From assembly GCA_023423655.1 (NCBI GenBank), contig JAFAFE010000007.1:1-64000 (forward strand): a DNA stretch of 64,000 nucleotides, given 5' to 3'. This document shows positions 1 through 6,988 of this stretch, one piece after another; position 1 is the first letter of the stretch; each line of letters begins with the position of its first letter. This stretch comes from Pseudomonadota bacterium. GTDB taxonomy: Bacteria; Pseudomonadota; Alphaproteobacteria; Sphingomonadales; Sphingomonadaceae. Both the position numbers and the translations under genes were made by a program. The notes under the pieces were generated by a model. It did not search any database. It was not told where the DNA came from and was given only the letters and a program-made list of their open reading frames with translations.

Positions 1-16
1 CCGTTGTGTTGGACGA

Positions 17-125
17 CTCTGGATTGCCGCGCCGCTTCGCGGCTCGCAATGACGCAGAAAAGGGGCGCGGCCTTGGTCCTGAGCACCTCTGGATTGCAGC
101 GCGCCTTGCGGCGCTCGCAATGACG
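17..125. repeat. Two REP-like palindromic repeats in tandem
   Basis: Two copies of a 38-39 bp unit lie at 17-54 and 87-125. Both begin CTCTGGATTGC and end TCGCAATGACG. Each can fold: outer arms ATTGC/GCAAT flank an inner hairpin that differs between copies (GCCGC/GCGGC in the first, AGCGC/GCGCT in the second). The inner arms have therefore changed in a pairing-preserving way. Similar ATTGC...GCAATGACG units are common between genes in alphaproteobacteria (from memory). They lie downstream of the minus-strand nudix gene and could affect mRNA 3' ends. Confidence 0.7.
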
Positions 126-152
126 GACGGTTGAGGTGGTGGGACTGGCCGC

Positions 153-668
153 TCAAACCCACCCGCTGCCGAGCAAGAGCAGCAATTTCACATCCATGCC
201 GCATCCTTCGGCGCGTTTGGTTGCGATAAAGTCACGCAAATTTCCAAGCGCCACACGGTGGACGGTGATATTTTCGCCCTCGACCCCGCCGCCATCGCCG
301 ACGCGGGTGAGGTCGCTCGCTTTCATCAGGGTGAAGCTTTCGGACACCATGCCGGGCGAGCTGTAAAATTCGCCGAGATTTTCGATGAGCCCGGCGCGGT
401 AGCCGGTTTCTTCTTCCAACTCGCGGCCCGCCGCGATTTCTGCGGGTTCGCCTGCAACCTCGTCGCCGACAAGGCCTGCGGGCAATTCGAGGCAATTTTT
501 GCCAAGCGGCACCCGATATTGTTCGACGAGCAGCACATGGCCGTCATCGACCGCAAGGATTACTGCCGCCTTGATACCGCGTGCGCGGCTCACATACTCC
601 CATGTCCCGCGCTGTTTGACGGTCAAATATTGGCCCTCCCAGCGGACGGCTTCGCGGTCATCACTCAT
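153..668 (-). CDS. NUDIX hydrolase, ADP-ribose pyrophosphatase-like
   Basis: This 171-residue protein carries a canonical Nudix box at residues 68-90 (G-x5-E-x7-REL-x-EE-x-GY), the Mg2+-binding loop that cleaves nucleoside diphosphates linked to another group. The preceding stretch with VEQYR and ELPAG is typical of the ADP-ribose/ADP-sugar pyrophosphatase branch, so a nucleotide-sugar substrate is likely but not proven. It is probably cytosolic, as no signal peptide is seen. Its ATG overlaps the stop of the upstream TPM gene by 4 bp, suggesting translational coupling as the last gene of the lemA-TPM-TPM-nudix operon. Confidence 0.85.
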   Translation of the reverse strand: MSDDREAVRWEGQYLTVKQRGTWEYVSRARGIKAAVILAVDDGHVLLVEQYRVPLGKNCLELPAGLVGDEVAGEPAEIAAGRELEEETGYRAGLIENLGEFYSSPGMVSESFTLMKASDLTRVGDGGGVEGENITVHRVALGNLRDFIATKRAEGCGMDVKLLLLLGSGWV

Positions 669-1348
669 AATTCGATGAGCCGGTCGGGCAATTCGTTCAC
701 ATCATCATCCTGACGCGGGAAATATTCTGCGAGGATTTTGCCGACATCGCGCACCGCAGCGACCATACCGTCGGTTACGCGGCCTTCACGCACGTCGCGC
801 AGCAAATCGACCATCGCTTCGCCCCACACTTCATTGGCGACCTGTTTGTGGATCGCTTCATCGGCGACGATTTCGGCGCGATGTTCGGCAAGCGACAGGT
901 AGATGAGGATGCCGGTGCGGCCCGCCGTGCGGCTTTCCGCGCCCACTTTGAAAAAGTCGATCGCGCGGTTGCGCACGCGCTTCGATTTGACGCGCGGGAA
1001 GGTGAGGGCGGTGCGCAGCTTGGGGATTTGGAGGATGAGCCGCACTATCGCGAAACTCAGCACAAAGGCCGCGAGTGCCAGCTCGAAATATTCCATCGCG
1101 CCAATGTCTGTCACCCAGCCACCGGTCACGGTTTCGATCACACAGGTGGCGATGCCGGGAAAAGCGGTAAGGAAGGCGAGCTTCAACAGCGCGGCACCAG
1201 AGGCATACCAGAGTGCGGTGTCGAGATAATGGTCGGATGAGTCGGCGATAATCGTGACAATTTCGCCCGCCGTGCCCGCTTCTGCCGCGCGCACCGCTTC
1301 GGTTACGCGGTCATGTTCGGCATTGGTCATGCTTTTATTATTGCTCAT
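665..1348 (-). CDS. TPM-domain membrane protein
   Basis: This 227-residue protein has a TPM-domain pattern split by membrane segments. An N-terminal strand (GEIVTIIADSSD, about residues 28-39) is followed by two hydrophobic helices (about 45-73 and 87-106), and then by the TPM-like segment RTGILIYLSLAEHRAEIV. TPM domains are small alpha/beta domains in envelope proteins, some reported to have phosphatase-like activity; the role of this subfamily is unknown. The start is supported by AAGGGG 5-10 bases upstream. It lies 9 bases downstream of a second TPM gene and overlaps the nudix gene, so the two TPM proteins probably act together at the membrane. Confidence 0.75.
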   Translation of the reverse strand: MSNNKSMTNAEHDRVTEAVRAAEAGTAGEIVTIIADSSDHYLDTALWYASGAALLKLAFLTAFPGIATCVIETVTGGWVTDIGAMEYFELALAAFVLSFAIVRLILQIPKLRTALTFPRVKSKRVRNRAIDFFKVGAESRTAGRTGILIYLSLAEHRAEIVADEAIHKQVANEVWGEAMVDLLRDVREGRVTDGMVAAVRDVGKILAEYFPRQDDDVNELPDRLIEL

Positions 1349-1357
1349 AAATGCCCC

Positions 1358-2167
1358 TTACCAGCTTCCCGATGCACCGCCGCCGCCAAAGCTGCCGCCG
1401 CCGCCGGAAAAGCCGCCGCCTCCGCCGCCAAAGCCGCCGCCTCCGCCAAAGCCGCCACCGAAACCGCCGCCGCCATAGCTGCTGCCAACGCCCGGGCCCC
1501 AGATAACGACGGGGCCGCTGCTGCCAAAGCGCCGCCCGCGCTTGCCGCGCATCATGCGGATGATGATCGGCAATATGACGAACAGGAAAACGAACAGCCA
1601 GAACACCGCCGCCCCTGCATCGCCGCTATCATTGCTGCGCTGCTGAGCCTGTTCGGCGAGCGCCCGCGCCTGTTCGGGCGGCAGGCTGATCTGCTTGATG
1701 ATTTCATCGACGCCGGCATCAATGCCTGCAGGGAAGTTGCCCGCCTTAAATTGCGGGGTTATCGCCTGATTGATGATGAGGCTGGAATAAGCGTCGGTCA
1801 AAATGGGTTCAAGACCATAGCCGACCGCAATATGGAGTTTGCGTTCATTGGGGGCGATGAGCAGCACGGCGCCATCATCCTTGGCGACATCGCCGACCTT
1901 GTAATGGCGTCCGGCCTGATAGCCATAATCGGCAACATCGCGGCCCTCCAGCGACTTGACCGTCAGCACGATCAATTGGTGGCCGTTGGTTTTTTCAAAT
2001 TGTTCAAGCTTGCTGTTGAGCGCGGTTTCATCCGCTGGCGGCAATATGTCCGCATCGTCAATCACCCATTGGCCGGTCGGCGCGGGGAAATTTTGGGCAA
2101 GGGCCGGAGCGCCGGACAGCATCATGGCCAAAAGGCCCAGTGTTACAGCCACTATCCGGGTGAACAT
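1358..2167 (-). CDS. TPM-domain protein YgcG family with Gly-rich tail
   Basis: The start at 2167 gives 269 residues with a clean Sec signal peptide (cleavage after PALA, about residue 24). GTG at 2206 and ATG at 2194 are in-frame alternatives. A TPM domain follows, including WVIDDADILPP and GYGLEPILTDAYS, then one transmembrane helix at about 188-206. A Gly/Phe-rich C-terminal tail of about 40 residues ends in SW, as in the YgcG family. The TPM domain should face the periplasm and the tail the cytosol. Proteins of this type are commonly encoded next to lemA, as here, but their biochemical role is not established. Confidence 0.82.
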   Translation of the reverse strand: MFTRIVAVTLGLLAMMLSGAPALAQNFPAPTGQWVIDDADILPPADETALNSKLEQFEKTNGHQLIVLTVKSLEGRDVADYGYQAGRHYKVGDVAKDDGAVLLIAPNERKLHIAVGYGLEPILTDAYSSLIINQAITPQFKAGNFPAGIDAGVDEIIKQISLPPEQARALAEQAQQRSNDSGDAGAAVFWLFVFLFVILPIIIRMMRGKRGRRFGSSGPVVIWGPGVGSSYGGGGFGGGFGGGGGFGGGGGGFSGGGGSFGGGGASGSW

Positions 2168-2320
2168 CAGGCGCTTGGCCTCGGTGAATGTCATCAATCG
2201 GGTCACGATCTGGCTTTTATGCCTCCGCTGGTCGGACGGGTTAAAGCGCGGGCAGAGTGATGCGGGGAAGGGCGCGTATCACCGCTCCCCCGCATCGCTC
2301 TTATTTGGCCCGCTTGGTGA

Positions 2321-2941
2321 TCATTTGGTGGCCGCAGCGGGGCCGGTGTCAAAATTGACAGTCGGCGCGCGGTCGGCATTGGGAGCGGTCGCCTGATAGG
2401 TTACCATTGGCTTGGCCCCGTAAAAAATCTTCGCACCAATCGCGTCGGGGAAGGTGCGGATCGTGGTGTTATAGGCCTGCACCGCTTCATTATAATCCTT
2501 GATCGACACATTGATGCGGTTTTCCGTGCCTTCAAGCTGGGACTGGAGCGCAAGGAAATTCTGGTTCGATTTGAGGTCGGGATAGGCTTCGACGGTCGCG
2601 AGCAAGCGGCCGAGCGACTGGCTCAATGCGCCTTGGGCTTGTTGGAATTGCGCGACTTTGGCCGGATCTTCGAGGTCCGACGCGCTCACCTGAACCGAAG
2701 TCGCCTTGGCGCGCGCTTCAACCACCTGTGTCAGCACGGTCGATTCCTGCTTGGCATAGCCCTTCACGGTTTCGACCAGATTGGGAATGAGATCGGCGCG
2801 GCGCTGGTAATCGGCCTGAACATTGGCCCATTTCGCTTTTGCATTTTCTTCCGCGGTCGGCACGCTGTTGATCCCGCAGCCTGCGAGCGAAACCGCCGCA
2901 ACCGGGGTGAGCATGGCCAGAGCCAGACGTTTGCTGTTCAT
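2321..2941 (-). CDS. LemA family lipoprotein
   Basis: This 206-residue LemA protein begins with a lipoprotein signal (LAGC, Cys22). The mature part shows LemA hallmarks: WANVQADYQRRADLIPNLVE, a long helical region, and IKDYNEAVQAYN near the C terminus. LemA proteins form helical bundles at the membrane, and their function is poorly defined. The ATG at 2941 has GGAGG 6 bases upstream. The frame stays open far upstream (to 3868), but that part lies antisense to mscL and lacks LemA features. It is the first gene of the operon with the two TPM proteins and the nudix hydrolase. Confidence 0.88.
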   Translation of the reverse strand: MNSKRLALAMLTPVAAVSLAGCGINSVPTAEENAKAKWANVQADYQRRADLIPNLVETVKGYAKQESTVLTQVVEARAKATSVQVSASDLEDPAKVAQFQQAQGALSQSLGRLLATVEAYPDLKSNQNFLALQSQLEGTENRINVSIKDYNEAVQAYNTTIRTFPDAIGAKIFYGAKPMVTYQATAPNADRAPTVNFDTGPAAATK

Positions 2942-3106
2942 AAATATCCTCCACCAAGGGGTTGGTCCCGTTTTGATGTAAGTTCGCATGAGCCAAAGCG
3001 CAATATATCTTGCAATCCGATGCGAATTAGGATTGGTGCCTTGATGCATGTTAACCATATTAATATGCAATGACATCACAAGCTTACGGGATAAGGGGAT
3101 CGGACA

Positions 3107-3517
3107 ATGTGGACCGAATTCAAGGAATTTATCAACAAAGGAAGCGTGCTTGATTTGGCGGTCGGTGTGATCATCGGCGCGGCGTTCGGCAAGATCGTTT
3201 CCTCGCTCACCGACGATATTTTGATGCCGTTCATTGGCTGGATTACCGGCGGCGTCGATTTTTCGAACAAGTTCATCCTGCTCGGCGCGCCGCCCGCGGG
3301 TGTGGACCCGACCGACTATGCCAAGCTTAAGGAAGCGGGCGCTGCGATGCTCGGCTATGGCTCGTTCATCACCGCCATCATCAATTTTCTCATCATGGCG
3401 TTTGTTATTTTCCAGATTGTGAAACTCGCCAATCGCGCAATGCCCCGCAAGGAAGAGGTCGCAGGCCCGACCGAAGTGGAATTGCTCACCGAAATCCGCG
3501 ATTCTTTGAAGAAGTAA
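3107..3517 (+). CDS. mscL: Large-conductance mechanosensitive channel MscL
   Basis: This 136-residue inner-membrane channel opens under membrane tension to release solutes on osmotic downshock. The N terminus has the MscL signature (FKEFINKGSVLDLAVGVIIG, with TM1 about 15-43 and IVSSLTDDILMP at its end). A periplasmic loop precedes TM2 (about 77-100), and the C-terminal helix ends in EIRDSLKK. Length and layout are normal for the family. It stands alone, divergent from lemA, and is followed by a stem-loop that may terminate transcription. Confidence 0.96.
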   Translation: MWTEFKEFINKGSVLDLAVGVIIGAAFGKIVSSLTDDILMPFIGWITGGVDFSNKFILLGAPPAGVDPTDYAKLKEAGAAMLGYGSFITAIINFLIMAFVIFQIVKLANRAMPRKEEVAGPTEVELLTEIRDSLKK

Positions 3518-3559
3518 GCGTTGGAAAAACCAGAAAAATTCACATTCTCTACAAAAACA

Positions 3560-3580
3560 CTTGATATTTGAAATATCAAG
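3560..3580. repeat. Perfect AT-rich dyad, possible operator
   Basis: Arms CTTGATATTT and AAATATCAAG pair perfectly over 10 bp around one central G. It lies between mscL and the small lipoprotein gene, upstream of the mscL terminator-like hairpin. It could be an operator or part of the 3' end of mscL mRNA. The outer TTGAT/ATCAA halves resemble FNR half-sites, but the spacing is too wide for FNR. Confidence 0.45.
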
Positions 3581-3589
3581 CATAGATTC

Positions 3590-3632
3590 AAAGCCGTTCG
3601 GGAGGAGTGACGCTTCCGGACGGCTTTGTTTG
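3590..3632 (+). terminator. Stem-loop after mscL
   Basis: Arms AAAGCCGTTCGG (3590-3601) and CCGGACGGCTTT (3616-3627) pair over 12 bp with one G-T wobble. They are followed by GTTTGT, a weak T-rich tract. It fits a rho-independent terminator for mscL. Confidence 0.6.
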
Positions 3633-3676
3633 TAATCTGGATTAGGTTGTTTTTTGGGGATTATTGTTCCCGCAAA

Positions 3677-3702
3677 GGAACCAAAAACGCTTTTACAGGT
3701 TA
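3677..3702 (+). promoter_or_regulatory. Possible EcfG-type (general stress) promoter
   Basis: GGAAC at 3677-3681 is followed 17 bases later by GTTA at 3699-3702. This resembles the GGAAC...GTT promoters used by EcfG sigma factors of the alphaproteobacterial general stress response. The predicted start would be about 35 bases upstream of the small lipoprotein ATG, a normal leader length. The -10 match is only partial, so this is a proposal. Confidence 0.4.
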
Positions 3703-3745
3703 CTGCAACCAGCGTTGTCTGACAGCGCAAAATGGGAGTTATGAA

Positions 3746-4069
3746 ATGAAAAAGTTTGCTATTATTGCTGCCGCTGCGTCGGCATTGTCGCTTGCGGCGT
3801 GTGACACCGCTGCGGAACAGAAGGTTGACGAGCAGACCGAAGCCAAGGCTGACGCTCTTGAAAACCAAGCTGACGCCGTGCGTGAAGCTGATCCGGGCGT
3901 AAACAGCCAGGTTAATGAAGCCAAGGCTGATGCGCTGGAAGAAAAAGCCGACGTGGTTCGCGCTGAAGGCGAAGTGAAGGCTGAAAAGCAGGAAGCGGCT
4001 GACGAAGCTGCGGGCAAGACCGCACCTGACGCTCCGGTTCCGGCAACGGCTACCACCGAAAAGAAGTAA
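3746..4069 (+). CDS. Small Ala/Glu/Lys-rich lipoprotein with internal duplication
   Basis: This 107-residue protein starts at 3746 with GGGAG 8 bases upstream. Its signal peptide ends in a lipobox (LAAC, Cys19), so it is probably an acylated outer- or inner-membrane lipoprotein. The mature part is charged, likely helical, and contains two copies of a unit: EAKADALENQADAVREA and EAKADALEEKADVVRAE. The C terminus is Ala/Pro/Thr-rich and ends in EKK. No enzyme motif is visible. Small repeat-containing lipoproteins of this style are often stress-induced in sphingomonads (from memory), which would agree with the EcfG-like promoter upstream. Confidence 0.8.
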   Translation: MKKFAIIAAAASALSLAACDTAAEQKVDEQTEAKADALENQADAVREADPGVNSQVNEAKADALEEKADVVRAEGEVKAEKQEAADEAAGKTAPDAPVPATATTEKK

Positions 4070-4107
4070 TTCTTATCGGACACTTCATGCCTTTGATGGC
4101 ATAAAGG

Positions 4108-4141
4108 ACGGGTCGTATCTTAGGATGCGGCCCGTTTTTTG
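4108..4141 (+). terminator. Rho-independent terminator
   Basis: A stem of about 10 bp pairs ACGGGTCG (4108-4115) with GCGGCCCGT (4127-4135), with G-T wobbles. It is followed by six T residues. It lies 39 bases after the lipoprotein stop codon. Confidence 0.8.
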
Positions 4142-4244
4142 TTTGCGTCGGTTTTGCGCGCGCGTTCGGGACGCCGAAACAGGGAGGGCGTTCCACGGCT
4201 TTTCGCAAGCCCCTCTTTTCAAACCGGAGCTTGCACCCTATATC

Positions 4245-4600
4245 GGTCGGGCCGGAGCAATCCGGCTATGATGATAAACTGTGGCGTGTACTAGGCACAG
4301 CGGACCCGGGGGCGGTACCCGGCGGCTCCACCACCAGACCCGGCTATCGGGCTTGATGACGGGGCCGAACTAGGATCGACGTGTGTTGAAAAGCGGTATT
4401 TTCATCCGGGCTGAGTAACCCGTTAAAGGCTCAAACACGATAAGTGCCAACGATAACGAAGCACTTGCTCTTGCAGCATAATTGAGGCCCTCACGGGCTG
4501 ACATTATCCTAATAGAACGCGGTACGGGCCGTACCGGGCAACAGAAACGGACACCAGCGGTTTGGGGAGCACCGGGCAACAGAAGCTCCCTATTTCCCTT
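4245..4600 (+). ncRNA. ssrA: Two-piece (permuted) tmRNA
   Basis: tmRNA rescues stalled ribosomes and appends a degradation tag. The gene is circularly permuted: the acceptor piece comes first and ends GGCTCCACCA at 4333; a spacer follows; the coding piece then starts GGGGCCG at 4361. GGGGCCG (4361-4367) pairs with CGGCTCC (4323-4329) over 7 bp, including the G3-U70 pair that specifies alanine. The T arm is CCGGG/CCCGG with loop GGCGGTA. The tag frame at 4446-4481 (GCC to TAA) encodes ANDNEALALAA. The outer ends are approximate; the downstream part holds hairpins that may be pseudoknots. Confidence 0.93.
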
Positions 4601-4678
4601 TACAATTGTTCGCTTACAGGCCGGATAAGTGCGGATCGCCATATATTCAGCGCGACCGGATTTTGTGCGCGCATAACA

Positions 4679-4708
4679 AACGGGGCAGACATAAAAGTCT
4701 GCCCCGTT
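4679..4708 (-). terminator. Terminator of the OmpA-family gene
   Basis: A perfect 12-bp stem (AACGGGGCAGAC/GTCTGCCCCGTT) encloses a 6-base loop. Read on the minus strand it is followed by TGTTATG after a T-rich stem end, and it lies about 50 bases after the stop of the OmpA-family gene. It could also end transcripts entering from the tmRNA side. Confidence 0.75.
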
Positions 4709-4756
4709 CGGATTCATGGCTTAATCTATGGATATGCGCCTTGGGATTTAAGTCGA

Positions 4757-5674
4757 TTAAAGTCCTTCGACCGCCTTGCTGACAAGGATGCTCACCGACA
4801 CGCGGCGGTTCTGGCGGCGGCCTTCGGCGGTCGAATTGTCAGCGGCGGGGTCCGCTTCGGCCATGCCGCTCGGTGTCAGCATCCGATAGGGTGCCCACCG
4901 GCATTTTTGCTGCAGATAGTTGACCACACGGCCCGCGCGGCGTTCGCTCAGCGTCTGGTTGACGTCCTCGCTGCCAACGGCGTCCGTATAGCCGACCACC
5001 AGCAACAGTGCATTTTCAGTCGAATTAGCCTCGGTCGCGGTCGCGCACAGCTCGGCTTCGGCCTGCGGCGACAAATTCCATTTGCCGGTATCGAAATAGA
5101 CATTGGTGGTGCGGCGCACATTATATTGGTCTATATTGCCGACACGGCTGCGCAGCGCGGCGGTCGCCGCTGTCTGCTCGGCAAAGCCTTGCGCGGTGCC
5201 GTTGCGGATCATGTTCGCGGTTTTAAGATCGTCATTGCGCAAGCGGATGCTCTTGCCAACCAATGTTCCGTTCCAGTTAACGGTTTCAACCGTCACGGGC
5301 AGACCGTTGAGCAGCGAATTGGCGGTAAGAGCGGTGCGGTTAAGACCCAAAAAGCCCCCGCGCCCGCGCACTTCGGTTGCCGGACTGATGGCGATTACCG
5401 TATTGGCCTGATCGGCTCCCGTAATCTGGATACGGTCGCCGCGACGCGCGGTGATGATGCCTTCGACATCCGGACCTTTTTCAAGGCCGGTGAGGTCAGC
5501 GGGCGGGGGCGGGGCATTGACTATAATGGCTTGGCCAGTGGGCGCTGCAGTGGGCGGTGCGGCCTCGACGGGCGGCGGCGCATCCTGTTGCTGCGCCAGC
5601 ACCATGCCGGGCACCGATACCGCACAAATAGCTCCCAACATCAGGCCCGCAGACCGGGGTGAAGTGATACGCAT
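4757..5674 (-). CDS. OmpA-family outer-membrane protein
   Basis: The start at 5674 (GGAGAG just upstream) gives 305 residues. A Sec signal peptide (cleavage near VLA-Q, about 27) is followed by a Pro/Ala-rich linker. A middle domain of about 120 residues with repeated beta-strand patterns (GIITARRGDRIQITGAD) comes next. The C-terminal OmpA-like peptidoglycan-binding domain spans about 190-300 (VYFDTGKWNLS, GYTDAVGSED, SERRAGRVVNYL, NRRVSVSI). No N-terminal beta-barrel is seen, so this may be a periplasmic or lipid-free anchor rather than a porin. It is monocistronic, with its own terminator. Confidence 0.88.
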   Translation of the reverse strand: MRITSPRSAGLMLGAICAVSVPGMVLAQQQDAPPPVEAAPPTAAPTGQAIIVNAPPPPADLTGLEKGPDVEGIITARRGDRIQITGADQANTVIAISPATEVRGRGGFLGLNRTALTANSLLNGLPVTVETVNWNGTLVGKSIRLRNDDLKTANMIRNGTAQGFAEQTAATAALRSRVGNIDQYNVRRTTNVYFDTGKWNLSPQAEAELCATATEANSTENALLLVVGYTDAVGSEDVNQTLSERRAGRVVNYLQQKCRWAPYRMLTPSGMAEADPAADNSTAEGRRQNRRVSVSILVSKAVEGL

Positions 5675-6233
5675 TATTCTCTCCTTCAAACGCAGGCAGC
5701 TTATGCCGCGTATTTCCATGAAATCTCGTACCGTCGTTTTTTCCCTCAAACGGCGTTTTGGCCCTGCTAGAACGGCAGGGGGCCTCTTTCCTGTTCAGCC
5801 CAAACTTGCTGACAGATGAACAATGCGCCCCGTCCGATTGAGAGCGGGGGTGACAAGAGTTTACTTTGCGATGAGCCGAGCCGGTGCGGGTGCGCGATGC
5901 GGCGTAACAAGCGCGGGGATGGGAGCCCCCTCGCGGCCAATAGCCTTTCTGACACAATCTCACGCTATGCTGCGGCTCGCACCCGAGTGTGTCAGAAAGG
6001 ATGCGCTACGGAAGCTGTTCGGGGCCTTGTCCGCCGACGGGACGATAGGCCCACTCGCCGCATAATCGATTGTATATCGCGCACTCTGCTGAAACAGCGA
6101 CGATAAACTTTTCTATAAACTAGAACATTATGTGCCAACTTATAACAGTGTTTAGAACGTCGGCAAAAGCTTAAAAGCCTCTCATACACAGTCACACGCC
6201 GCCTTGCGCGGCTAGGTCCAAGAGGAAAATATA
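5675..6233. other. Intergenic region without a convincing gene
   Basis: 559 bases separate the divergent OmpA-family gene and the YcaC-like gene. Short open frames here have no recognisable motifs or good ribosome sites. The only clear structure is the inverted repeat at 5944-6000. The last 120 bases are A+T-rich and probably hold the promoter of the downstream operon. Confidence 0.6.
5944..6000. repeat. 13-bp perfect inverted repeat
   Basis: CCTTTCTGACACA (5944-5956) and TGTGTCAGAAAGG (5988-6000) are perfect inverted copies separated by 31 bases. There is no T tract on either side and no open frame between the arms. It may be a small non-autonomous mobile element (MITE-like), a relic of insertion-sequence ends, or a regulatory hairpin. 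Confidence 0.75.
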
Positions 6234-6893
6234 ATGTCGATTATTGCTGAACCCCGTGCCGCACAGAGCCTGCTGACCCCCGATGATCACGCGCTCATCT
6301 TGATTGATTACCAATCGCAAATGGCCTTTGCCACCAAGTCGATTGCCCCTGAGGTGCTGCGTAACAATGCCGGTCTGCTGGCAAGCTCGGCGGCCGGTTT
6401 CCAGGTGCCGACCATCCTGACCACAGTAGCCAAGGATAGCTTTTCCGGCCCGATGTTCAGTGAGGTGGTTGAACCCTATGGCGATCAGGTGATGATCGAC
6501 CGCACGACCATGAACACTTGGGAAGATGCCGCGGTCATCGACGAAGTGAACCGCATCGGCAAGGACCGTCTGGTCATCGCCGGTCTATGGACTTCGGTTT
6601 GCATCGTCGGCCCGGTGCTGTCTGCGCTGGAACAGGGCTTTGAAGTCTATGTCGTGACCGACGCCAGCGGCGATATTTCGGAAGAAGCGCATGAACGTGC
6701 GATCGCCCGCATGGTGCAAGCTGGCGCAAAGCCGATTACCGCGCTTCAATATCTGCTCGAACTGCAACGCGATTGGGCGCGCGGAGACACTTATGAACTG
6801 ACCACCGGCATCGCCGCACGCTTGGGCGGGGCTTACGGACTCGGCATCGCTTACGCCAAGCAGATGTTCAACGCATCCGAAGGCGGTCTCTAA
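6234..6893 (+). CDS. YcaC-like isochorismatase-family hydrolase
   Basis: This 219-residue protein has the isochorismatase-fold pattern: ALILIDYQSQMAF with the catalytic-type Asp25, and LVIAGLWTSVCIVGP with Cys123. The segments VYVVTDASGD and ELQRDWAR are typical of the YcaC branch, whose physiological substrate is unknown. It is cytosolic by sequence. AGAGGA lies 9-14 bases before the ATG. It is the first gene of a same-strand set with an exported amidohydrolase, DoxX and an MFS exporter, suggesting degradation or detoxification of a small amide- or carbamate-like compound (inference). Confidence 0.88.
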   Translation: MSIIAEPRAAQSLLTPDDHALILIDYQSQMAFATKSIAPEVLRNNAGLLASSAAGFQVPTILTTVAKDSFSGPMFSEVVEPYGDQVMIDRTTMNTWEDAAVIDEVNRIGKDRLVIAGLWTSVCIVGPVLSALEQGFEVYVVTDASGDISEEAHERAIARMVQAGAKPITALQYLLELQRDWARGDTYELTTGIAARLGGAYGLGIAYAKQMFNASEGGL

Positions 6894-6988
6894 AGGGAAC
6901 CATCTGGGGGCGTAGGCGATGATCCTATGCCCCTCTGGTTCAATCTGTTTCGTAAACCCCATTCGCCACCAATTACAGGAGAGAGACA

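Noticed and set aside
3560..3580. FNR-type site in the AT-rich dyad
   Set aside because: TTGAT and ATCAA halves are present, but 9 bases apart rather than 4, so it does not fit an FNR box.
2942..3868. Long upstream extension of the lemA frame
   Set aside because: It runs antisense to mscL and lacks LemA features. The ATG at 2941 has a strong Shine-Dalgarno and a lipoprotein signal.
5816..6106. Short open frames in the 5.7-6.2 kb gap
   Set aside because: They are arginine-rich, typical of random G+C-rich frames, have no motifs, and one spans the inverted repeat.
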